From the NCBI GenBank assembly GCA_030591625.1, contig JAUVAR010000035.1, positions 1-12,994 on the forward strand: a stretch of 12,994 nucleotides of DNA. The letters run 5' to 3'. This DNA comes from Candidatus Zixiibacteriota bacterium. Its GTDB lineage: Bacteria > Zixibacteria > MSB-5A5 > GN15 > FEB-12. Positions 7,521 through 12,994 of the stretch are shown piece after piece. A model generated the notes under the pieces. It had not been told where the DNA came from and did no database searches. It was given only the letters and a program-made list of their open reading frames with translations. A program made the translations under genes and the position numbers. Positions within the stretch are counted from its first letter, which is position 1, and the number at the start of each line of letters is the position of its first letter.

Positions 7521-7556
7521 GTTCAATACAATCTTTAGAAATGTTCAATACAATCT
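7521..7556. repeat. Two perfect 14-base direct repeats upstream of the vWA gene
   Basis: GTTCAATACAATCT occurs at 7521-7534 and again at 7543-7556, separated by 8 bases, giving a 22-base period (about two helical turns). The pair lies 78-113 bases before the vWA start, where a promoter or operator would be expected. On the minus strand each copy contains TTGTATTGAAC, which offers -35-like hexamers, but I could not place a convincing -10. A tandem activator or repressor site is the simplest reading. Confidence 0.7.
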
Positions 7557-7625
7557 ATTTTTCTGATACAGAATCATATTTATTGATCACCGTCTCAATG
7601 CGAAAACACTACAAACAGAAAAGAG

Positions 7626-8204
7626 TCAAGACTGCTGACAACTGGGGAGTGCATCCCCTGAAATAAACAGATAATCGATCAGTGCCGTGAGATCGCCGAT
7701 ATTGATTGTTGGTTCTGCGTTGCCGTCAATGTTACCTTCTAATGGACATGGGAGAATATCCATTGCGATAAAAAGGCATGATATCAAAATTGTCAAATCT
7801 CCAATATCAACGATTTCTTCATTGTCACAATCAACATTCCCTACTTCTCCAATACAACGATCCGGGTAGAAGACTTTGGCAATAGCACTTGACTTACGTG
7901 ACCAATTATTCACTTCGTCAGCAGCTTTAATTGCAAAGTAATATTCTTTTGTTGAGTCAAGGTTTTCGATAATAATCGATTGTTTGCTTCCTGCTATCTT
8001 GGGAACTGGTGCATTTAATACTCTGGTTGCAAGGTTCCAGTTGTTATCTGTTATTTGAAAAGTTGCATAACGAATATCATATTCATAGGCGGTACCTACC
8101 ATTCCATCATCGCCAGACGCAATCCAACTCAATGTAATCGATTTTGAATTTACGAATGCTGACAAAGTTACACTCAGTAGCATTCCTAAAAGAATAGTTC
8201 TCAT
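7626..8204 (-). CDS. Small secreted fibronectin-III / dockerin-like repeat protein
   Basis: A 192-residue exported protein. A signal peptide (about 1-20) is followed by one fibronectin type III-like domain (about 22-112). Its style (ITLSWIASGDDGMVGTAYEY, YYFAIKAADEVNNWS) is common in envelope proteins of FCB-type candidate phyla. The C-terminal part has two dockerin-like calcium loops with helices: GNVDCDNEEIVDIGDLTIL (122-140) and GNIDGNAEPTINIGDLTAL (157-175). Both loops are two residues longer than the classic dockerin loop but keep the D/N ligand pattern and the closing Asp (D136, D171). Such tails usually sit at the end of large secreted enzymes or adhesins; here they end a minimal protein with no catalytic domain. 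Its role is unknown. A stop codon lies four codons upstream of the ATG. No good ribosome-binding site is visible, so expression may be weak. It lies upstream of the vWA gene on the same strand, 182 bases away. Confidence 0.82.
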   Translation of the reverse strand: MRTILLGMLLSVTLSAFVNSKSITLSWIASGDDGMVGTAYEYDIRYATFQITDNNWNLATRVLNAPVPKIAGSKQSIIIENLDSTKEYYFAIKAADEVNNWSRKSSAIAKVFYPDRCIGEVGNVDCDNEEIVDIGDLTILISCLFIAMDILPCPLEGNIDGNAEPTINIGDLTALIDYLFISGDALPSCQQS

Positions 8205-8279
8205 CAGTGTTTGATTCTAATTTTGGGGTGAGTATTGAGTAAAAGAAATTTCAGACGGTTGCTTCTGAGCAAAAATATA

Positions 8280-8372
8280 TCGGGCAGGTGAAGCTGTCAT
8301 GTCCAAGGTGTCCTTACCAAATGTCTTCCGAACTTCCTGTTCGGTCTAGTTGAAAATCTTTTACCTGCCCGA
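8280..8372. other. Large inverted repeat with internal hairpins: candidate structured RNA or dispersed repeat
   Basis: TCGGGCAGGT (8280-8289) is exactly complementary to ACCTGCCCGA (8363-8372). On the plus strand four more pairs (two G-U) extend the stem to 14. The enclosed region contains two further perfect hairpins: CCGAAC-TTCCT-GTTCGG (8328-8344) and AAGG-TGT-CCTT (8305-8315). Together they form a closed multibranched fold. On the minus strand the closing stem runs directly into TATATTTTT (8279-8271), which looks like a termination tail. It may be a stand-alone small RNA, a leader or attenuator of the FN3 gene, or one copy of a genome-wide repeat. It does not match tRNA, SRP RNA or any riboswitch I can recognise. 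Confidence 0.45.
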
Positions 8373-8379
8373 CATGGAT

Positions 8380-8408
8380 AGTATCGCCAGTTGTTGAAAT
8401 TTCGGCAA
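8380..8408 (-). promoter_or_regulatory. Weak candidate minus-strand promoter facing the structured element
   Basis: On the minus strand TTGCCG (8408-8403), a 17-base spacer and GATACT (8385-8380) resemble a sigma70 promoter with 4/6 matches in each hexamer. The predicted start near 8373 falls exactly at the edge of the inverted repeat. The match is weak by itself, and the position is what makes it worth recording. Confidence 0.25.
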
Positions 8409-8547
8409 TACGGCATTATTCTGTATAAATTACGTATAGCTGTAAAATCTGTGCCCTCAATTCAGATGAAGAAAAATCCCCCAACCTGTCAATACGTAAA
8501 AGATGCATGAGCTTGTTTTCATGAATTCTATACTCAGGAATATTATT

Positions 8548-8576
8548 TTGGAAGCTGTTGCGATATAACCAATAAT
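8548..8576 (+). promoter_or_regulatory. Candidate sigma70-like promoter of rsmE
   Basis: TTGGAA (8548-8553), a 17-base spacer and AATAAT (8571-8576) lie upstream of rsmE. Transcription would start near 8583, leaving a leader of about 37 bases. The -10 matches 5 of 6 and the -35 matches 4 of 6 consensus positions in an AT-rich stretch. Confidence 0.35.
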
Positions 8577-8619
8577 CAGTTTTATTAGAACTCAAGGAGT
8601 CCGTATTACTGAGTACACA

Positions 8620-9369
8620 ATGAATTTAATATTACTAAGTCATAGTGACATGATTGATGACGATTTGTATTGCATCGCTGACAATCGTTCTGATCATATA
8701 CGTAATTTATTGAAACTTACAGTTGGTGAGTCTCTAAATGTCGGTATATTAAATGGTAGATCTGGCAGGGGAACAATCGAACAGATTCAAAACAAGAAGA
8801 TTACAATACGAACCTCTGAACTGACACTTCAACCAGAAGCAGCCATACAAATTGATTTAATCTGTGCTTTACCTCGTCCGCAAACTCTCAAGAAAATTCT
8901 AATTACCGCTGGGATATTTGGAATCAGACAGATTCATTTGATACGAGCTAACCGTGTTGAGAAAAGCTACTATCAGTCAATGCTCCTTCAACCGGAGAAT
9001 TATGAGCGTTTTTTGATTGAAGGTATGTCTCAGGGGATGATCACCCGAATGCCTGCAGTTAGTATTCATCAAAAGTTTAAGCCATTCTTTGAGGATTTTA
9101 TCAGAGAAAACTATACTGATTCTGAGGCCGAATCGCTCAGATTGCTCCCTGAACCGGGGACTCAAAATCCTCTCTCTTCTGCCTGGAATTCCAAAGCTAA
9201 AGAGATTATCCTTGCGGTTGGACCTGAAGGTGGCTGGGTTGATTTTGAACTTAGTCTGATGAAGGATTGTCGGTTTTTGCCTTTTAAACTAAGTGAGTCA
9301 ATTCTGCGGGTGGAACATGCAGTAACCGCTTCCCTTGCCCAGATAGAGCTTCTTCAGTTCGCCAATTAA
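8620..9369 (+). CDS. rsmE: 16S rRNA (uracil1498-N3)-methyltransferase, RsmE family
   Basis: RsmE methylates N3 of U1498 in 16S rRNA, using S-adenosylmethionine, in assembled 30S subunits. The 249 residues are typical. The N-terminal PUA-like RNA-binding region spans about 1-70. The SPOUT methyltransferase domain has ALPRPQTLKKIL, ANRVEKSYYQS, the SAM-knot motif AVGPEGGW and the C-terminal SILRVEHAVTASLAQIELL. The last motif usually reads LRxETA; here His replaces the Thr. The start is uncertain. The only good ribosome-binding site, AAGGAG (8594-8599), is 20 bases from the ATG at 8620, too far for normal use, but is 5 bases from an in-frame ATT at 8605 that would add five residues. The family N-terminus fits the ATG well. 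A membrane protein gene follows 126 bases downstream. Confidence 0.9.
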   Translation: MNLILLSHSDMIDDDLYCIADNRSDHIRNLLKLTVGESLNVGILNGRSGRGTIEQIQNKKITIRTSELTLQPEAAIQIDLICALPRPQTLKKILITAGIFGIRQIHLIRANRVEKSYYQSMLLQPENYERFLIEGMSQGMITRMPAVSIHQKFKPFFEDFIRENYTDSEAESLRLLPEPGTQNPLSSAWNSKAKEIILAVGPEGGWVDFELSLMKDCRFLPFKLSESILRVEHAVTASLAQIELLQFAN

Positions 9370-9495
9370 TCCCTCAACTCAGACTTAACTGGCTCATATA
9401 GATTATCAATCAGCCGATATAACAATTATATATAGCTTTGATAAACAGCTCGATACCATCCGGATATTATCCGACACGATAAAAGAGGGACTACT

Positions 9496-10770
9496 ATGTT
9501 TGGCAAAAGATTACGGGATATGACATCACTTATGATTTATGTCGGGACTCTGCTTGTCTCAATTTTCTCTTTTTTCACAACATATTCAGGGCTTGCGATT
9601 TTCCTGCCTAATCAGCTTGCTTTGCTCGGGTCGGCCGGGCTTCAACTGGCAATGCTTGGAGTCGCCTGGAACCTGATGCGTTTTAAGCAGAACCGGACTG
9701 CCTATATTTCAGTATTTTCGGTTGCCTCATTATTCTCGGTTTTCTTTTCGTACGCCAATTTTAATATCTCGCTAAAAGAAGAGACGCGATCACTTGAAGC
9801 TCGTGCCAATTTTTCGGGTGATGCTATTCCGGCAATTAACGAATACGCCCGTTTGTCCAAAGCAGCCTCCAACAAAGGTGCTTACCAATTGTCCAGAACA
9901 GGTGATCTTTTGAGAATGGAACAGGACAAAGGATGGGCAACCGTTGTTGATGAAGGTTCCAACGATATTGTCGTTCAAAGTATAATCGATGGTGCTCGCA
10001 GAACTGTGCTCTCATGGAAAGAACATCAGGGAACTGGCTATCGTCAGGGGAAAGGTTCCGGGATAATTTCAAATTACCTGGAAACTGAATCAACTCGTTT
10101 GATGAATAATCTTGAGACTGTAAACACCTACGTTGGAATTATTGATTCGTTCATTATGCAACTCGACACCAAAGGATCGGTCAAAGAACAATACGATATT
10201 GTGAATTTAGCGTACTTGAAGTTTCCGGTTGCGGAAATTGGTCGCATAGAAGGTGGACAGTTATTCAATCTTCCAACGCCTCCATCACCGGCCAACTATA
10301 TAGAGAAAGCAACTAATGGACAACAGGCGTTGATGCTTGTAATTCAGGATTTATATCCTATTGATAATCTTACGTTCTTTTCGCTCATGTTTGCTTTGGT
10401 AATTGATCTTATCGTTATCGTGCTTGCTATCTCCGGTTCACAGATGATAGATGAAATGGATATTGCGTTCACCCGGGCCGAGGCGGAAGTAAACCGCAAA
10501 GTCAAGAAATTACAGCTTAGTGATCCTGTAGAATTCGAACGTTCGCTCAATGAAAATGTTCAACAACTTCGAGCGGCAAGTCGCTATGGGGAACATATTG
10601 GACGTGTAAAATACGAATTTGAAGAAGCGAAAAAACGTGTTCGTATGACCAAGCCTGCAAAAATAAAACCTGAGGTCCCTACCCCTACATCCTTGGCCCC
10701 TGTATCAGATGAAACTCGTAATCGTCTGGCTGAAACAATTAGTCACGTTGAGACAACAGAGAAAGTTTAG
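9496..10770 (+). CDS. Unrecognised membrane protein with four predicted transmembrane helices
   Basis: I do not recognise the family. The 424-residue protein has three N-terminal hydrophobic helices (about 12-34, 38-58 and 69-88), then a soluble region of about 200 residues (90-290). A fourth helix (about 292-314, FALVIDLIVIVLAI) and a charged C-terminal tail (315-424) follow. The tail contains an amphipathic, coiled-coil-like stretch (about 325-382), then a Pro-rich linker with PEVPTPTSLAP and a short final helix. With an even number of helices, both ends should lie on the same side, probably cytoplasmic because of the basic tail; the 200-residue domain would then also be placed by the odd third helix on the opposite, periplasmic side. 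The topology recalls DUF4407-type proteins, but no diagnostic motif was found. GAGGGA (9485-9490) sits 5 bases before the ATG. It may be co-transcribed with rsmE. Confidence 0.8.
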   Translation: MFGKRLRDMTSLMIYVGTLLVSIFSFFTTYSGLAIFLPNQLALLGSAGLQLAMLGVAWNLMRFKQNRTAYISVFSVASLFSVFFSYANFNISLKEETRSLEARANFSGDAIPAINEYARLSKAASNKGAYQLSRTGDLLRMEQDKGWATVVDEGSNDIVVQSIIDGARRTVLSWKEHQGTGYRQGKGSGIISNYLETESTRLMNNLETVNTYVGIIDSFIMQLDTKGSVKEQYDIVNLAYLKFPVAEIGRIEGGQLFNLPTPPSPANYIEKATNGQQALMLVIQDLYPIDNLTFFSLMFALVIDLIVIVLAISGSQMIDEMDIAFTRAEAEVNRKVKKLQLSDPVEFERSLNENVQQLRAASRYGEHIGRVKYEFEEAKKRVRMTKPAKIKPEVPTPTSLAPVSDETRNRLAETISHVETTEKV

Positions 10771-10786
10771 TAGCTCGCTCTGGATC

Positions 10787-10862
10787 ATGTCACTTTTGTA
10801 ATGACATCACTTTGTGACAATGTCACTTTTGATAATATCACTTTGTGACGATGTCACTTTTG
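10787..10862. repeat. Short tandem repeats at the convergent gene junction
   Basis: ATGTCACTTTTG occurs three times (10787, 10820, 10851; spacing 33 and 31). ATCACTTTGTGAC occurs twice (10806, 10837). The units alternate, so GTCAC/TCAC and GTGAC segments follow one another and can pair in several competing ways: TCAC-TTT-GTGA twice and GTGAC-NAT-GTCAC twice. The array fills almost the whole gap between the two convergent genes, and the last copy contains the stop codon of the minus-strand gene. Confidence 0.75.
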
Positions 10863-10867
10863 TTTTT
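10845..10867 (+). terminator. Candidate terminator of the membrane-protein transcript
   Basis: GTGAC (10845-10849), a 3-base loop and GTCAC (10853-10857) are followed directly by TTTTGTTTTT (10858-10867). The stem is short, but the tail is good and the site lies 75 bases after the plus-strand stop. It overlaps the last codons of the minus-strand gene. A second copy of the same hairpin at 10814-10826 has only TTTTG behind it. Confidence 0.45.
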
Positions 10868-12994
10868 GGTTTACTTTGGCCATCACCGAAAAGAATTCAT
10901 TAAAGAACGCACCGGTCGGTTTTTGATCGTACGGTCCAAGCGTAAACTTAAATTCTGTTCGTCCTACCGGTTGACGTATGTATGCAGAACCAGCTTCGAA
11001 ATCTACTCGTACCACAACCGGCATAACAAAATTCTCTGTGATACCTTTTGTTTTGACATCGAAATCCATGACGTACCCTTCGCCTTGTTGTGAAATTGAA
11101 TACTCTACATCGTATTCAGGAAAGTCTGTTCCAAACAGCCATTGGTCGAAGAACCAAGTGAGTGAGTTGCCGTAATGTTCTTCAGTCAGTTTGATAAAAT
11201 CTTTGGTGTTAAATGTTCGCATGTGAGCTAAGAACATCAGCTCCTTGACGAAGTTAATAAACGTTTCATCAGACTGCTTACTAACGTCATACATCATGAT
11301 GCGCAGCATGTGAAACAGCCATGCACCTCTGATACCAGACTTAATCCACGACGTGCGATAACTTGTTGCAAGCGGTACATCACGATGGTCTCTTCGGTAC
11401 CTGTTGATAAGCTGTCTTTTACCTGTAAGATTATAGTAATACGGTTTTTCACCAAGATCACTTTTGATAAACATCAGGGTCATATACTCAGTTAGGGAAT
11501 TTTGTATCCAATCATCCCGCCACCCAGCTAATTTAATTGATCTATCAAACCACTGATCCGCTACAGCACGCCCGGCATGCCTGTGAAATCCGCCCTGCTC
11601 GACAAACTCATTATCTGACGGAACCATTAACCATCCAATTCCAGAATAACGTGAAAAGCCTGTGCGAGAGATCCAGCTTTCTTTGATATTGTGAAAATTC
11701 CCAAAAGTTTTAATCATGTAATCGAAAGCTCTTCCAATTGTGCTTTTGAAGCCTGCTTTGAGCCAATTACGATCTGTGACTTCTTTGCCAATATATTTTA
11801 GCTTAATTCCTCCGGGAGATAATTCGGAGGCTGTGTCTGGCATTTTTATCCACCGCATATAGTTACCAGAATTAACCATGCGTGGTATTGTGTAGAGGAC
11901 TCTTTCTCTGCCATCTTCCATTGGTTCACGAGTGAATTCTCCGTCCATAGAATATACGGCACCTTTTTCACCGCGAATCTCGAACGAGTGTTCGTGCGGT
12001 ACGTTGTCATCTATATAGGGCAGAGGGTAACCTCCATCCTTGTTGTGAAAACAAAAATCGAGCTCAAGAGTATCTCCGGAATAAAAATATCGTGGGAGGA
12101 TCAAGCCTGTGAATGAAAACCCCTTGCGTCTTTTAAACGGAACAATTTTGCCATCAAGAAGCACAGAATCTAACTTGAGGTCTTCATCCAGAAATGTTGA
12201 TAAGAATTTTGTGCTGTCTCTGTTAATAACCAACTGTAATCGGCCACGTCCAAAATCAATTCTATATCCATCTGCCCCCGATAAATCTAAACTTGCATGA
12301 CTTTTGATTGGTAATAGAGGGCGTTTAACATCAAACATATTTATATCATCATTGATACCCCGTTCCAAACGCTGCATCCTGACTGCTGAAACAGTTGTCT
12401 CAGAATTTTGGTCAAATTGATATCCTACTTCTACTTCCTCAACTAAAGTAGGATCGAAACAGAACGTAAAATCATTGAAGTCGGCAAAAAGATAACCATC
12501 TGTCGAACGATCGTATGCCGACCTAAGAAGCTGAAAGTAGTTATCACGCCAATGATATAATTTTGGTTTAAAAAAGAATTCACCCTGAACGGACTTAGCC
12601 TTTTTGAATTTTGTAATTGGTAATCCACCTGACTTGAACTCAAACAGTTCTTTTAGTCGCAAGTCAAGATCATCGCCCATGCGGATGTAGCAAACTTTTA
12701 TATCTTCTGATAGCGTGCTGTCTCCGGTTGTCATTTCAAGCGAACGACGTTCCGTATGTGATGGGATATCAATTGTAATTTTCCCTTTGCCAACGAATAG
12801 AGCTAAGGTTGGACGATCATCTACAAATCGTTGTAGCAGGATATGACCTTCAATGAATTCGAAGGTTGCGACATCTTTTTTATAAACGAAATTGGAAATT
12901 TTGGCAACTTCACCCTTGTTAATCATTGGCTCCTGTTTGAGCGCATCGTAATCCCTATCAAATTTCTCAGTTGTGAAACCTGCTCCGGCGATAA
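10854..12994 (-). CDS. M1 aminopeptidase-fold protein lacking the zinc site (5' end cut by window)
   Basis: The frame is open to the right edge: 22 codons precede the Met at 12926, so that Met is internal. Residues are numbered from it. The C-terminal half follows M1 (gluzincin) peptidases: VADQWF (455-460), GAWLFHMLR (534-542) and the end of the catalytic region LTWFFDQWLFGTDFPEYDV (589-607). A beta domain follows (about 608-690). The HExxH-18-E zinc motif is fully replaced. H, E and H become R453, A454 and D457, and the third ligand, at the exact expected spacing, is N476 within QNSLTEY. The GxMEN site reads IGWLMVPSDN, and the catalytic Tyr before KGA is a Gly. The protein is therefore probably a catalytically dead binding or scaffold protein. 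The open frame of over 700 codons argues against gene decay. The upstream start, and any signal peptide, lie outside the window. Confidence 0.8.
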   Translation of the reverse strand, partial: IAGAGFTTEKFDRDYDALKQEPMINKGEVAKISNFVYKKDVATFEFIEGHILLQRFVDDRPTLALFVGKGKITIDIPSHTERRSLEMTTGDSTLSEDIKVCYIRMGDDLDLRLKELFEFKSGGLPITKFKKAKSVQGEFFFKPKLYHWRDNYFQLLRSAYDRSTDGYLFADFNDFTFCFDPTLVEEVEVGYQFDQNSETTVSAVRMQRLERGINDDINMFDVKRPLLPIKSHASLDLSGADGYRIDFGRGRLQLVINRDSTKFLSTFLDEDLKLDSVLLDGKIVPFKRRKGFSFTGLILPRYFYSGDTLELDFCFHNKDGGYPLPYIDDNVPHEHSFEIRGEKGAVYSMDGEFTREPMEDGRERVLYTIPRMVNSGNYMRWIKMPDTASELSPGGIKLKYIGKEVTDRNWLKAGFKSTIGRAFDYMIKTFGNFHNIKESWISRTGFSRYSGIGWLMVPSDNEFVEQGGFHRHAGRAVADQWFDRSIKLAGWRDDWIQNSLTEYMTLMFIKSDLGEKPYYYNLTGKRQLINRYRRDHRDVPLATSYRTSWIKSGIRGAWLFHMLRIMMYDVSKQSDETFINFVKELMFLAHMRTFNTKDFIKLTEEHYGNSLTWFFDQWLFGTDFPEYDVEYSISQQGEGYVMDFDVKTKGITENFVMPVVVRVDFEAGSAYIRQPVGRTEFKFTLGPYDQKPTGAFFNEFFSVMAKVNQKQK

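Larger units (their letters stand above)
8205..8619. other. Divergent intergenic region without a protein gene
   Basis: These 415 bases separate the minus-strand FN3 gene from the plus-strand rsmE. They hold the large inverted repeat at 8280-8372, a possible minus-strand promoter at 8380-8408 and a possible rsmE promoter at 8548-8576. Short open frames occur (for example a 21-codon frame from 8503), but none has a convincing ribosome-binding site, so no small gene is called. Confidence 0.6.

Noticed and set aside
8503..8568. A 21-codon plus-strand frame in the divergent intergenic region as a small protein gene.
   Set aside because: There is no clear ribosome-binding site, the frame overlaps the likely rsmE promoter, and the length is within chance expectation.
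9413..9420. GCCGATAT upstream of the membrane-protein gene as a second sigma28 -10.
   Set aside because: Only 7 of 8 bases match, there is no TAAA-like element at the right distance, and the same octamer occurs at 3342 before the tRNA, so the motif has a noticeable background here.
10787..10862. The junction repeats as a small CRISPR array.
   Set aside because: The units are short and differ from one another, the intervals are themselves repeats rather than unique spacers, and no cas gene is present.
10854..12994. Calling the M1-like gene a pseudogene.
   Set aside because: The frame is uninterrupted for over 700 codons and keeps the structural motifs; only the active-site residues are replaced.

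Overview
The window reads as a single chromosomal stretch of a Gram-negative bacterium with a moderately AT-leaning genome. Signs of an outer membrane are a TonB-receptor-type plug domain and a secreted fibronectin-III/dockerin-like protein. A heme-binding chemoreceptor suggests motility and redox sensing. The style of the FN3 plus long-loop dockerin repeats, the CarboxypepD_reg/plug modules and the RsmE variant resembles candidate-phylum FCB-type bacteria such as Zixibacteria. That placement is an inference from protein style, not something the window proves. No phage, transposon, CRISPR or integrase was seen.

Layout. (1) Positions 1-3253, plus strand: a tight run of transketolase (cut by the left edge), a YbjQ/UPF0145 protein, a glucokinase-family protein and thiamine pyrophosphokinase. 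The gaps are 44 and 13 bases, followed by a 4-base overlap, so this is very probably one operon. It joins sugar-phosphate metabolism with synthesis of thiamine diphosphate, the cofactor of the transketolase. (2) Positions 3273-3475: tRNA-Gln(CUG) with its own sigma70-like promoter and a rho-independent terminator. (3) Positions 3579-5417: a methyl-accepting chemotaxis protein with a periplasmic CxxCH heme-c motif, preceded by a perfect sigma28-type -10 octamer and followed by a bidirectional terminator. (4) Positions 5440-8204, minus strand: a secreted vWA protein carrying an N-terminal TonB-receptor plug region, and upstream of it a small secreted FN3/dockerin-like protein. Two perfect 14-base direct repeats lie between them. 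(5) Positions 8205-8619: a divergent intergenic region holding a large inverted repeat with internal hairpins, a candidate structured RNA or dispersed repeat. (6) Positions 8620-10770, plus strand: an RsmE-type 16S rRNA methyltransferase and an unrecognised four-helix membrane protein. (7) Positions 10771-10867: a convergent junction made of repeated, mutually complementary short motifs. (8) Positions 10854-12994, minus strand: an M1 (gluzincin) aminopeptidase-fold protein cut by the right edge, in which every zinc-site residue is replaced.

The most interesting items are two apparently inactivated enzymes kept as intact open reading frames (the M1-like protein and the glucokinase-like protein), the plug-vWA fusion, and the structured intergenic element at 8280-8372. 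I do not see clear evidence for a complete new multi-gene system. Most of the window is housekeeping plus envelope and sensory genes.
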